This document shows, piece by piece, positions 43,319-52,325 of a stretch of 64,000 nt of DNA. The notes beneath the pieces were generated by a model. The model was not told where the DNA came from. It was given only the letters and a program-made list of their open reading frames with translations, and searched no databases. Source of the DNA: Actinopolymorpha pittospori (GTDB taxonomy: Bacteria > Actinomycetota > Actinomycetes > Propionibacteriales > Actinopolymorphaceae); the NCBI RefSeq assembly GCF_014873875.1, contig NZ_JADBEM010000001.1, forward strand, positions 5,580,001-5,644,000. The letters are read 5' to 3'. The position numbers were made by a program, and so were the translations under genes. The number at the start of each line of letters is the position of its first letter. The first letter of the stretch is position 1.

Positions 43319-45037
43319 ATGGCGACGATTCAGACACGTACTGAACCGCGGCCGGGGGCGCCGAGAAGGCGCAACCTTGGAGCGGTGATCGTTCGATGGG
43401 TCACGTCGACTGACCACAAGGTGATCGGTCACCTCTACCTCATCACGTCGTTCGTGTTCTTCCTCGGCGCGGGTGGGTTGGCGATGGCCATGCGCGCAGA
43501 GCTGGCCAGGCCGGGGCAGCAGGTGTTCCGTGGTGATGCGGGCAACGAGGTCTACAACCAGTTCGTCACCATCCACGGCACGGTGATGCTGTTGTTGTTC
43601 GCGACGCCCTTGTTCATCGGTTTCGCGAACGTCATCATGCCGTTGCAGATCGGCTCGCCCGACGTCGCGTTCCCGCGGATGAACATCTTGAGCTACTGGA
43701 TGTTCCTGCTCGGTGGTCTCATCGTCTACGGGTCCTTCCTGACCCCGAGCGGGGCGGCGGACTTCGGCTGGACGGCCTACGCGACGCTCAACGGGCCAGA
43801 GCATTCCCCGAACGTCGGCGGGGACATGTGGGTGATGGGCCTCTACCTCTCCGGTCTGGGCACCATCCTCAGCGGCGTCAACTTCATCACCACGATCTTC
43901 TGCCTGCGAGCACCCGGCATGACAATGTTCCGGATGCCGATCTTCACCTGGAACACCCTGCTCACCAGCGTGCTGGTCATCATGGCGTTCCCGGTGCTCG
44001 CGGGCGCGTTGCTGATGCTGGAGGCAGACCGTAGGCTAGGTGCGCACGTGTTCGACGCCGCGTCCTACGGGCCGATCCTGTGGCAACACCTGTTCTGGTT
44101 CTTCGGGCATCCCGAGGTCTACATCATCGCGTTGCCGTTCTTCGGCATCATCACCGAGATCCTCCCGGTCTTCAGCCGCAAACCGCTGTTCGGCTACATC
44201 GGCATGGTCGCGGCGACGCTTGGGATCTCGATGTTGTCGATGGTGGTGTGGGCGCACCACATGTTCGCCACCGGCAGCGTCAACCTGCCGTTCTTCTCCT
44301 TCACGACGTTTCTCATCGCGGTGCCCACCGGCATCAAGTTCTTCAACTGGATCGGCACGATGTGGCGTGGCTCCCTGACCTTTGAGACCCCCATGCTGTG
44401 GTCGATCGGGTTCCTCGTGACCTTCCTGTTCGGCGGGCTGACCGGGGTGATCCTCGCCTCGCCACCGCTGGACTTCCACACCAATGACACCTACTTCGTC
44501 GTCGGGCACTTCCACTACGTCGTCTTCGGCACCGTCGTCTTCGCGATGTTCGGGGGCTTCTATTTTTGGTGGCCGAAGATGACCGGGCGGATGCTCAACG
44601 AAACGCTCGGAAAGATCCACTTCTGGACTCTCTTCGTCGGCTTCCACACGACCTTCCTGGTCCAGCACTGGCTCGGAGCCGAAGGCATGCAGCGTCGGAT
44701 CGTCGACTACCTTCCCGAGGACGGCTTCACCACGCTCAACACCGTGTCCTCGATCGGTGCCTTCCTGCTCGGGATGTCGACACTGCCGTTCATCCTCAAC
44801 GTCATCCAGGCGCGTAAGGGTCCGAAGGTCGAGGTGGACGACCCCTGGGGCTGGGGCCGTTCCCTGGAGTGGGCCACATCCAACCCACCCCCACGACACA
44901 ACTTCACCTCCATGCCCCCTATCCGGTCCGACAGCCCGGCTTTCGACCTCCATCACCCCGAAGTAGCCCGACTGGAACAGTTCCACCCGGTACGAGCAAC
45001 AGAGGGCCCTGAACCGACTCCCGACGAGCCGAAGTAG
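43319..45037 (+). CDS. ctaD: Cytochrome c oxidase subunit I
   Basis: 572 residues, twelve membrane helices. Heme-copper signature: TIHGTVMLLLFATPLFIGFA (heme a His), FWFFGHPEVYIIALPFFGII (CuB His and cross-linked Tyr, K-channel), WAHHMFATG (two CuB His), GHFHYVVFGTVVFAMFGGFY (heme a3 and a His). D-channel region around SPNVGGDMWVMG. The catalytic subunit of the aa3 oxidase that reduces O2 and pumps protons. Stands alone here without ctaC/E/F, so it may be a second, stress-related copy. Confidence 0.95.
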   Translation: MATIQTRTEPRPGAPRRRNLGAVIVRWVTSTDHKVIGHLYLITSFVFFLGAGGLAMAMRAELARPGQQVFRGDAGNEVYNQFVTIHGTVMLLLFATPLFIGFANVIMPLQIGSPDVAFPRMNILSYWMFLLGGLIVYGSFLTPSGAADFGWTAYATLNGPEHSPNVGGDMWVMGLYLSGLGTILSGVNFITTIFCLRAPGMTMFRMPIFTWNTLLTSVLVIMAFPVLAGALLMLEADRRLGAHVFDAASYGPILWQHLFWFFGHPEVYIIALPFFGIITEILPVFSRKPLFGYIGMVAATLGISMLSMVVWAHHMFATGSVNLPFFSFTTFLIAVPTGIKFFNWIGTMWRGSLTFETPMLWSIGFLVTFLFGGLTGVILASPPLDFHTNDTYFVVGHFHYVVFGTVVFAMFGGFYFWWPKMTGRMLNETLGKIHFWTLFVGFHTTFLVQHWLGAEGMQRRIVDYLPEDGFTTLNTVSSIGAFLLGMSTLPFILNVIQARKGPKVEVDDPWGWGRSLEWATSNPPPRHNFTSMPPIRSDSPAFDLHHPEVARLEQFHPVRATEGPEPTPDEPK

Positions 45038-45326
45038 CCGCCACGCAGCGAGCTGGGGCCGCCACTTGTATCACGCGGGGAGGACGACATGCCTCACGGA
45101 CGCCAAATCGCTACGACCGCCCAGAGTTCGTCGCGACGATCGTCGGAGCCCATCTTCCCCCGGAACAGAACCCGCTCGTCGCCATCGGATGATGACCTCC
45201 CGTTTCAAGACCCACAACCAGGCGCGCGTTCGTTGGAACCGTCGGCAGCAGGCGGCGCGAGGGAAGACACTTGATGCAAGGTTTCACCAGACTAGACACC
45301 CGCCCGTCTGAGCATGGGGTGACAGA
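45038..45326. other. Short region with a possible ligase scrap
   Basis: At 45064-45110 the frame reads LYHAGRTTCLTDAKSL, close to HYAGRTTYLTDAQAAAV of the ligase OB-fold at 24381. No other part of a ligase is seen. Confidence 0.35.
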
Positions 45327-45482
45327 ATCCTTCTCCTTGGGATCATCGTGCTGGTACTGGGGTTCGTCCTAAGTATCCAGGTCCTGTGGATTATAGGAAT
45401 CGTAGTGCTAGTTGTCGGCGGCGTTCTTTGGATCAAGGGCGCGATCGGGCGCCCAGTTGCCGGTAGGCGATACTGGTTCTGA
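45327..45482 (+). CDS. DUF6131-like small membrane protein
   Basis: About 51 residues: ILLLGIIVLVLGFVLSIQVL, WIIGIVVLVVGGVLWIKGAI, GRPVAGRRYWF. Two membrane helices and the G-R-x-V-x-G-R-R end match DUF6131. At the position of the expected ATG there is ATC (with GGGGTG seven bases upstream); otherwise GTG 45348 would be used, losing half of helix 1. So either a rare start or a lost start. Confidence 0.55.
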   Translation: MLLLGIIVLVLGFVLSIQVLWIIGIVVLVVGGVLWIKGAIGRPVAGRRYWF

Positions 45483-45933
45483 GCGGATGCACCAAGCGCC
45501 TGGCCAGCTCTTTCGGTGATCTCGACCAGCCAACACGCCGAGGATAATCCAGTTCTTCGGCTCGCCAGAATTTCAGGGCCGACCCCGATTGGAGCCGGGG
45601 AGGCGAAGAGGCGCGGGCGCCTGCGCATCCCCCCGACGCGGTCGGGTCCGAAGCGGGACGGGATCACTCGACGAAGCGGCCCGCACGGTCGCTCACGGAT
45701 TTGACCCGAACTCCCTTCAGAGATTTCGAGCGCTCCTTGGGACTCCCCAGGTCAGTGAGGATCTACTCATGCAGCGGTGCCTTGCCGGTGCTTGGCTCGG
45801 CATCGGCTGGTTGGTGAGTAGAGCGAAGCGCATCGCAGGTCTGTATCGTGAGTTGGGCTTGCGTAGCACATCTGCGCAGGTGCTGCGGTAAGCGTTGAGG
45901 CAGCGAGCCAGAAGACCGGCTGAAGGGTGGATT
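45483..45933. other. 450 bp with one doubtful open frame
   Basis: A plus-strand frame (45589-45891) ends with LQRFRALLGTPQVSEDLLMQ and AGLYRELGLRSTSAQVLR; sensible composition but no family or ribosome site, so I do not call it. Confidence 0.35.
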
Positions 45934-46914
45934 GTGTTCTTCCACAGGCAGGAACTTCAACACACCGCGAGTCCAGAGCGTCCTGATGCGGTCTATGCAC
46001 GCAAGCTCCAGGAGGTGCTGGGTGGCCAGTACGGCGAGATCACCGTGGCCATGCAGTACGGCTTCCAGGCATGGAACGCACACATCCCGGGGAAATATCG
46101 CGACCTGCTGCACGGGATCGGTGCCGAGGAATTCGGTCATGTGGAGATGCTGGCCACGATGATTGCGCAACTTCTGGAGGATGCTCCTGTCGGCGTGACG
46201 GAGGGGGCGATCCAGGACGACCCGACGGTCGCGGCGATCATCGGTGGTACGGATGTCCAGCATGCCATCGTGGCCGGCGCCGGAGCACGACCGGTCGACA
46301 GCATGGGCAACCCGTGGAGCGGGTCATACATCACCGCAAGCGGCAACCTGATGGCAGACTTCCACGCGAACGCCAACGCGGAGATGCAGGGGCGGCTTCA
46401 GGTCGCGCGGCTGTACCACATGACCGACGACCACGGCGTCAGGGACCTGTTGTCGTTCCTGTTGGCTCGAGACACGATGCACCAAAACCAGTGGCTCGCC
46501 GCGATCGAGGACCTCAAGGAGAACGGCGTGGAGGATCTCCCGGTGCCAGGCACCTTCCCGCTGGACTCGGAGGACCGCCGGGTTTCCTACCAGTTCATCA
46601 ACTTCTCTGACGGCCCGGCTGCGGCCGAGGGACGGTGGGCCAGTGGCCCCACACCGGACGGCAAGGGCGAGTTCAGCTATCTCGACCAGCCCGAAGCCGG
46701 CGTCCCCATGCCGCCCCCGACCACCCCGGACCAGCGCTTTCACGGCACCACGCCGGAACCACCCGCGGCCAGACGGCGCGCCGGGGTGAAGAAGGACGCC
46801 AAGAAGGTCACCAAGAAGACCACGAAGAAGACGGCCGGGCGGGCGACGGCGGGGAAGACGACGGTCGGGAAAGCCGCGAAGAAGGCCGTCAAAAAGGTCG
46901 CCAAGAAGAGATAG
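45934..46914 (+). CDS. Manganese catalase with lysine-rich tail
   Basis: 326 residues from GTG with AAGGG upstream; FFHRQELQHTASPERPDAVY and ARKLQEVLGGQYGEITVAMQ match the family start. Ferritin-like bundle with Mn ligands in GQYGEI, GAEEFGHVEML (ExxH) and later RDTMHQNQW. Splits H2O2 to water and O2 in the cytoplasm. After the normal end the protein adds about 45 residues rich in KKxxKK, T and A, like a histone H1/HupS tail, suggesting DNA binding. Confidence 0.9.
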   Translation: MFFHRQELQHTASPERPDAVYARKLQEVLGGQYGEITVAMQYGFQAWNAHIPGKYRDLLHGIGAEEFGHVEMLATMIAQLLEDAPVGVTEGAIQDDPTVAAIIGGTDVQHAIVAGAGARPVDSMGNPWSGSYITASGNLMADFHANANAEMQGRLQVARLYHMTDDHGVRDLLSFLLARDTMHQNQWLAAIEDLKENGVEDLPVPGTFPLDSEDRRVSYQFINFSDGPAAAEGRWASGPTPDGKGEFSYLDQPEAGVPMPPPTTPDQRFHGTTPEPPAARRRAGVKKDAKKVTKKTTKKTAGRATAGKTTVGKAAKKAVKKVAKKR

Positions 46915-46960
46915 GGCGCGAGACCTACCGCGCGTCCGTAACACTTGGCGAGAAGGGAAC

Positions 46961-47539
46961 ATGTATATGGCTGGCTCGAAGGATCAGGATGTCATCGAGC
47001 TGCTTCTTGTGCAGCATGAGCAGATCAGGGCCCTGATCACCCAGGTGAGGACCGAGACGGGTGATGTCAAGCGGGAGAAATTCGAGGACTTGGTGCGCCT
47101 GCTGGCGGTGCATGAGACTGCCGAGGAAGAGGTCGTCCACCCGAAGGCCCGCCGTAAGATCGCCAATGGCGAGCGCGTGGTGGATGCTCGGCTGAACGAG
47201 GAGTCGCAGGCCAAGGACGAGCTCTCGGAGCTGTATGACCTTGGAGTGGACCACTCGGAGTTCGACACACGGTTCGCGGCGTTGGCCGACGCGGTGGAAA
47301 AGCATGCCTCGCACGAGGAGAGTGAAGAGTTCCCCGGACTACGTCAGGCGATGACCGCCGACCAGCTGCAGAAGATGGCAGGGGCCGTGCGGGCGGCGGA
47401 GGCCGTCGCCCCCACCCGACCCCACCCAGCCGCAGGCGAATCCGCGGCAGCCCAGATGCTCCTCGGACCACCGGTCGCAGTCTTCGACCGTGTCCGCGAC
47501 GCCGTCCGCGACTGGGGAAAGACCAACAAGGGCTCATAG
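46961..47539 (+). CDS. Hemerythrin HHE-domain protein 2
   Basis: 192 residues; paralogue of 17957. ELLLVQHEQIRALI, LAVHETAEEEVVHP, RFAALADAVEKHASHEESEE and FPGLRQAM hold the di-iron ligands; C-terminal extension VAPTRPHPAAGESAAAQMLL and DAVRDWGK as in copy 1. Follows the Mn-catalase by 46 bp on the same strand, so both may be one oxidative-stress unit. Confidence 0.87.
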   Translation: MYMAGSKDQDVIELLLVQHEQIRALITQVRTETGDVKREKFEDLVRLLAVHETAEEEVVHPKARRKIANGERVVDARLNEESQAKDELSELYDLGVDHSEFDTRFAALADAVEKHASHEESEEFPGLRQAMTADQLQKMAGAVRAAEAVAPTRPHPAAGESAAAQMLLGPPVAVFDRVRDAVRDWGKTNKGS

Positions 47540-47648
47540 TCGCTCAGTCCATTCACGGATCTCATGACGCTCGAGTGCTGGCCCGCGGCAGCGGGGCGCT
47601 ATCGGATACGGAAGTCTTCGCCAGCTTGGCGCAGTGCGAGGAGGAGCT

Positions 47649-48285
47649 ATGTCAGACCGCAACACTGTCCTGCGCGCGATGCACGATCTTGGCTTGGCGG
47701 CATGGTTCGGGGGCTCGATGATGGGTGCCGCCGCGCTCAATCCGGCGGCCGAAGAACTGCCTACCCAGACAGATACGGCTCGTATGGCCAGCTCGGGGTG
47801 GGCCAAATGGACCCCGATCAACGCCGTGGCCATCGGTATCCACCTCGTCGGCGGGGCTGGACTCGCCATGGCGAATCGACAGCGGATTGGCGCACAGAAG
47901 GGTGTACTCGCTTCCACGATCGGCAAGGCAGGCAGTCCTCACGGGTGCCGCTCTGGGAGCAACTGCCTACGCCCGAGCGCTGGGAAAGAAGATCGAAGGA
48001 GCGAGTTCGCCCGACTCGGAGAAAGCAGAGAAGGCAGATCGCCATCCGGCCTCTGTAGGAACCGCGCAAAGGCAGTTGCGTATTGTCAAGTGGACGATCC
48101 CGGCGCTGACGGGTGCGATCGAGGTTCTCAACGCGCTGCATGGCGAACAGCAGCGCCCATCCCAGCAGGTCAGCGGCGTAGCCCGACGGCTGTTCTCCGG
48201 TCTGACACCATCCGTACCGTCATGGCCCAGGTGGTTTCCCGGCGAACACCGCCCAGCCATGAGACGGATGACCCGTCCCTGCTAG
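47649..48285 (+). pseudogene. Conserved actinobacterial membrane protein, frameshifted
   Basis: ATG after GAGGAGG. Frame 1: MSDRNTVLRAMHDLGLAAWF, GGSMMGAAALNPAAEEL, AIGIHLVGGAGLAMANRQR; then a shift near 47930; frame 2: AVLTGAALGATAYARALGKK, RIVKWTIPALTGAIEVLNAL, HGEQQ. Four hydrophobic segments in all, about 200 residues; function unknown. One indel in a GCAGGCAG string; may be a consensus error. Confidence 0.6.
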
Positions 48286-48384
48286 CCAGCGTCCGCCGCA
48301 TGCCGCGGGAGTTGCTGGCAACGTGGACTACGCCTGACTACTTCTCCTGTTCGCGGCCGCGGTCCAAGCGTTCGTCGTAGCGGG

Positions 48385-48549
48385 CTATGCCTCGGTGAGC
48401 AGTGGTTCGCCCAGCCAGGCGATCGGTTCGACGTCGCTGAGGGTTGGTTCGTCGTCGGGGCCTCGCCCCACGATGGTGCCCGTGAGGACCCAGCCTCGGT
48501 GGTTGTCGGAGCGGGTGGCTAGGTGTAGGTACTGGCAGACCTGTCGTGC
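48385..48549 (-). pseudogene. DUF6098 C-terminal fragment (second copy)
   Basis: Reads ARQVCQYLHLATRSDNHRGW, VLTGTIVGRGPDDEPTLSD, VEPIAWLGEPLLTEA and TAG. Same family as 39102-39461 (over 80% alike in this part), lacking the N-terminal two thirds. Confidence 0.7.
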
Positions 48550-48711
48550 GACGCCACGGCGACCACGCCCACGCGCGGAGGACGAGGGCCGTCTGTGTCG
48601 ACACCACCTGTCATCGAGCCGTGGACCGCAGCACAGCTTGAGGCCGTGTTCCTCGATCAGCGGGTGCGGCGTGGCGAGTCGGCTAGGCAGGCGGGATTGT
48701 GAAGGTAAGCG

Positions 48712-48906
48712 CTACTCGGGGCGATCGTCCGCGTAGGATTCGCAGTCTTCCGACAGGGGAAGCCGCCTACGCCAGGGAGTGATGATCGACTGCAGCCGGA
48801 ACCGGGCGTAGGTGCCCCCGGGGTGAGACCGTCCGTTGATCTCCCATTGTTGTTCTCCCCAGCGCAGGTGGAGTGAAACGGCCTGGCCCTGCGCCCTGCC
48901 GGGCAC
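48712..48906 (-). CDS. Small conserved hypothetical protein
   Basis: 64 residues (GTG start). VSLHLRWGEQQWEINGRSHP, GGTYARFRLQSIITPWRRRL, PLSEDCESYADDRPE: a compact beta-rich sequence whose HLRWGExQWEINGRSxPxGTYARFR pattern I associate with actinobacterial hypotheticals. No function known. Confidence 0.5.
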   Translation of the reverse strand: MPGRAQGQAVSLHLRWGEQQWEINGRSHPGGTYARFRLQSIITPWRRRLPLSEDCESYADDRPE

Positions 48907-48963
48907 GGGGCGTTCGCATCTGCGGCAGCTCCGGGGTTGAGCCCCATGGGGCGTTTGCGATGG

Positions 48964-49149
48964 TCAGATGGTCCCGCGCTGGTGGGCCTTCCACGCGGCA
49001 CTGTCGGTCTGCCACAAGGTCACCTCCTCGCGCGACCACATCGGGGTGCGGCCGACGTAGCCCGCGGGTTGGGGCGCCTCACTGCGGGCGACGTAGGCCG
49101 ACCAGGTGGCGGTCGTGATCTGCCGGCCGAGGTCGGCGGTCTGCGACAT
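48964..49149 (-). CDS. Small AlpA/MerR-like DNA-binding protein
   Basis: 61 residues from ATG 49149. ITTATWSAYVARSEAPQPAG and YVGRTPMWSREEVTLWQ follow the winged-helix pattern of excisionase-type regulators (YxxR.xAPxPxxxxGRTPxWxxxxIxxW). Could regulate an integrative element or a nearby stress gene. Confidence 0.6.
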   Translation of the reverse strand: MSQTADLGRQITTATWSAYVARSEAPQPAGYVGRTPMWSREEVTLWQTDSAAWKAHQRGTI

Positions 49150-49262
49150 CTTACCTGAGGTCAAGCCGCCGGCGCGGGAGCGCAAGGAGTCTGCGCTGCC
49201 GTGCTCGTTCAACCGCAGGCCTGCGTCGCGCGAGCAGTGTGCGTGGTTGTCGTTCGATTGGC

Positions 49263-50051
49263 TTACGGTCTCGTTCCGGGGTCGCCGCCCGGGCCGGCGC
49301 CAGGTGGTGGTGTCCTTCCCTCGCCGGTCACGCCCTCGTCGGTGACCTCACTTGCACGGCGGCGACCGGTCTCCACGTCGCTCGTTACTTGGCCTCGGTG
49401 TTCCTGGCTCTTGTTGTAGGCGTCTTCGAGCATCCGCTGGGCGACGCTCCGGCCGCCCAGACCGAATGCCAAGGCGAGTCCGAGTCCGAGTGCTCCCATG
49501 GTGGCCGCGAAGGCGATCTGAACGATCTGCTCGGCGATTTTCAGCTGCTGCAGGATCATGAAGACAGCCACCACCATGATCAACGCGGGGAGCACGGTTC
49601 CGGCGACCCTGCCGGTCGGCGTGTCACCCATAACCCTGCCGATTCCGGCGGCAACCGCGCCGGCGAGGAGAGCCGCGAGGACGAAGATGAAGATCGCCGC
49701 GATGATGTTCGGCAGGTAGTCGACCACCCGGTTCATGAACATCGTGAGGGCCGGAATCTTCAGGGCGCCGATCGCGGAGAAGAGGAAGAAGGCGAAGATC
49801 AGCCAGAACACGACTCGAGCGACGCCACGGGCAGCACTCGCACCGGCAAACACCCGCTCCATGTACCTGCGCGCGTGAGACTCCTGGAGGCGGCGGTCGA
49901 CGCCGACCTTCTCGAGGACCTTGCGGACCACAGCCGCCACCACCCGGGCCACGATGTAGCCAACGATGAGGAGAATGAGGAAGCTGATCAGGTTCGGGAG
50001 AAACCCGATGATCCGGCCGATCGCGTCCCAGAAGCTGTCAACAATATTCAT
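49263..50051 (-). CDS. MscS-type TM-helix protein
   Basis: 262 residues from ATG with GGAGGACTCC upstream... five membrane segments: NLISFLILLIVGYIVARVVA, VVFWLIFAFFLFSAIGAL, IIAAIFIFVLAALLAGAVAA, LIMVVAVFMILQQL and AFAATMGALGLGLALAFGLG (Gly/Ala-rich pore-like helix). The two TM_helix repeats are found in small mechanosensitive-channel relatives lacking the MscS beta-domain. C-terminal tail is disordered. Likely a membrane-tension or osmotic-stress protein. Confidence 0.8.
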   Translation of the reverse strand: MNIVDSFWDAIGRIIGFLPNLISFLILLIVGYIVARVVAAVVRKVLEKVGVDRRLQESHARRYMERVFAGASAARGVARVVFWLIFAFFLFSAIGALKIPALTMFMNRVVDYLPNIIAAIFIFVLAALLAGAVAAGIGRVMGDTPTGRVAGTVLPALIMVVAVFMILQQLKIAEQIVQIAFAATMGALGLGLALAFGLGGRSVAQRMLEDAYNKSQEHRGQVTSDVETGRRRASEVTDEGVTGEGRTPPPGAGPGGDPGTRP

Positions 50052-50765
50052 GGAGGACTCCTTCAGAACACGGCAGAGTCCCGGGACATCCGCTTACTGC
50101 TGACCCGCAACAGCGTGCACCGCAGCATTCTGATCAAGGGCTGTCCGGTATTCCCAAAATTGGCTCTAACCGCCTGCTTCAACGCTTACGCTGATACCGG
50201 CGTCGGCGCAAGTGACGGACGTCCCGTGCGTGGATCGTCGGGTACTTCCCCTCCAGTCCGCGTCGTCCAAAGGAACTTGCGGGCACCGAGTCAGCGGAGG
50301 CTGGGGTGAACTCTGGCGGTGCACACAGCGTAAGAACGTAGCGAGGCGGGCGGTGCCGTCGACGCGTTCTCGAACGTGCTGCCGGGCCGGGCGAGTTCCC
50401 TCCCAGTGGATGCGTGCTCGCGGCGAGCAGAGGCGGGGAAGCTTCCGCAGGATCGGCTGCGGTGCGCCCAACTGAAGGGGCAGGCGCGAAGCCCCCGCGA
50501 TGAGTGTGCCCGAGGACGGGGTGGTGGTCGGTGTCAACGTGGGCTGCCGCGTTGGTCCTGGTTGGGACGGGCCGCTGGTCTCGTGTCCGCGCTGCCTGCC
50601 GGTGCCTACCGTGCGTGGGAGACGGCATCCGACGCCCTACGCGGGCTTGCCTCACGTCGCGGGAGGGCGCACGCGGCCGGTGTGGTCCAGCACTGTGGGC
50701 CGCTCCGGCCGCGGACCCGCCGGACGGACTCGTTCTCGCGTCCGCTGAGCCGCAGAGGAGAACCC
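50052..50765. other. 700 bp without supported gene
   Basis: Contains the GTGCCTA-type motif at 50602-50615 upstream of the gene at 50766. Several open frames exist on both strands but none with recognisable content. Confidence 0.4.
50602..50615 (+). promoter_or_regulatory. GTGCCTA-type motif, copy 3
   Basis: GTGCCTACCGTGCG, 150 bases before the ATG at 50766; TACCGT as -10-like core. Confidence 0.35.
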
Positions 50766-51068
50766 ATGCTGAAGAAACTGCATGATCTTGGAATCAAGTC
50801 GGAGTAGGCGTATATCGCCGGCATTGTCAGTATCGGGCTCGCGGCCGCGTCCTGGCTGGTCTCGAACCGGAAGGAACGAGCCGGGGTGGACCGTGCCGAC
50901 CGATGGGGAATCTTCGTCGGGGAGTGGGCGCCCACCTTCATCGCCCTGGGGAACGGCCTGCGCAGCTACGAACTTCAGGAAGAACTCCAGGAAGAGGGAG
51001 TGACGAAGATCCCGCAGCAGGCGACCGAGGAGGAGCGTCGCGAGCGGGCCGGGGTGTCGTCGTCCTGA
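50766..51068 (+). pseudogene. Membrane-anchored hypothetical protein with amber codon 14
   Basis: ATG after GGAGAACCC. Reads LKKLHDLGIKSE, TAG, AYIAGIVSIGLAAASWLVSN, GVDRADRWGIFVGEWAPTFI, ALGNGLRSYELQEELQEE. The part after the stop is clearly the body of the protein (one membrane helix plus a GEWAPTFxALGNxL motif), so a CAG-to-TAG type change is likely. Unknown function. Confidence 0.6.
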
Positions 51069-51261
51069 CGCCGGGTCCCTGATGCGCTGACGGGCCTGTC
51101 CACGATGCGCTGCAACGCGCAGGTCGTGGCGACAGGGAGGGTCGAGCGATGGGCAGCTCCTGATCGTCGGATAGCGGCGCCACAAGGCTTGGCTCCGCAA
51201 GCTAAGAGCCGCAAGTCCTGCCTGCGGCGGGTCTGACGCGTGGCCTAAGCGCTCGACTCCG

Positions 51262-51275
51262 GTGCCTACGGTGCG
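51262..51275 (+). promoter_or_regulatory. GTGCCTA-type motif, copy 4
   Basis: GTGCCTACGGTGCG; differs from copy 3 by one base. Lies 240 bases before palindrome copy 2. Confidence 0.35.
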
Positions 51276-51514
51276 ATAGAGAATCGTCGACGGATCCATC
51301 TCGTCGGAGGTCTCGCATGTCACTCCGCTGCAGGCTCGGGTCATGCATTCACCTCATGCCTGTTGACACGTGTCACGAGGACGGGCTGGGTCGAACTGGT
51401 CGCGGTCCCGGCGGTTGGCGGCGAAAGATGAGGTCGGTCCGCAGCTCGTAGGCGTGCGAGGAAAAGACCAACGGCGGCCCGGGCCGGGCAAGCGCGGCGC
51501 TGGGCATGGCCCGC

Positions 51515-51552
51515 GGTCGATGTAGCTCATCACGGGTTGAGCTACACCGACC
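51515..51552. repeat. Dispersed palindrome, copy 2
   Basis: Arms GGTCGATGTAGCTCA and TGAGCTACACCGACC, one mismatch in 15, 8 base loop. Confidence 0.75.
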
Positions 51553-51695
51553 AGACGCGCCTGCAATGGGGGCGGTATCCCTTGCCTCTTGCTGTTCGAC
51601 GGGCCGGGCACTCGATTCCGGGGACTTCGGTAGTAAGGAGGACTTGCTCCTCGACCAGGACCACGACTGGGTGACCGTTTGTGAAGGAGGGGGCA

Positions 51696-52325
51696 CATGC
51701 AGGACTCGACCAAGATTGCACTGGCAGTGGTGGGGCCTACGCCCTCGGCCGGCGGAAGAAGGCCAAGATGGCGCTTCTGCTGGGGTCGGCGCTGGTCGGG
51801 AAGCGTCTCGACATGCGCGCGCTCGGGAAGGAAGTGATGGGTCGGCTGGCCGAGTCTCCCGAGGTCGGCCGGATCGTCGGCGACGTCCGCGGCGAACTGC
51901 TGTCGACGGGGCGAGCGGCGGCGATGTCTGCCCTCAGCCGTCCTCTTGAGGGCTTGGCGGATCGTCTGGAGGAGCGCACCGCGGGGCTGACCGGTGCTGC
52001 GTCGAAGCGCCGGCCCGAGGAAGAGGAAGGCGAGTACGAGGGAAGGGGCGCGGATGACGAGGAGGAGGAACCCAAACGCGGACGGGGCCAAGTCGAGGAC
52101 GACGAAGAGGAAGAAGAGGAAGAGGCACCCAGGCGTCGAAGAGCTTCTGGGCAGGACGAGGGAGACGGGTCCGAACGGCGTCGTTCGCGCAACGCAGCAC
52201 CGCCACGGCAGCGTGACCAGGAAAAGGAGTCCCGTACCCCGCCCAGGACTGGACGGCGGGGGGTAGCCATGGATGGCTCCGACACCTACTCGACAGGTGC
52301 GAACTCGACAGGGGGAGTGACATGA
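51696..52325 (+). pseudogene. GvpY-like protein, frameshifted near its start
   Basis: ATG after GAAGGAGGGGG. Frame 1 MQDSTKIALAVVG, then after one missing G (GGGGCC at 51726-51731) frame 2 AYALGRRKKAKMALLLGSAL, VGKRLDMRALGKEVMGRLA, ELLSTGRAAAMSALSRPLEG, followed by a long acidic and Arg-rich disordered tail. Membrane-associated start plus acidic tail is the layout of the GvpY-type protein that precedes GvpZ in some actinobacterial gas-vesicle clusters. The stop overlaps the next start (ATGA). If the indel is a sequencing error the gene is intact. Confidence 0.6.

Larger units (their letters stand above)
51069..51695. other. Region with regulatory-type repeats, no supported gene
   Basis: Holds the motif copy at 51262-51275 and the palindrome at 51515-51552. 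A 44-codon frame from ATG 51317 has a ribosome site but no other support. Confidence 0.4.
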
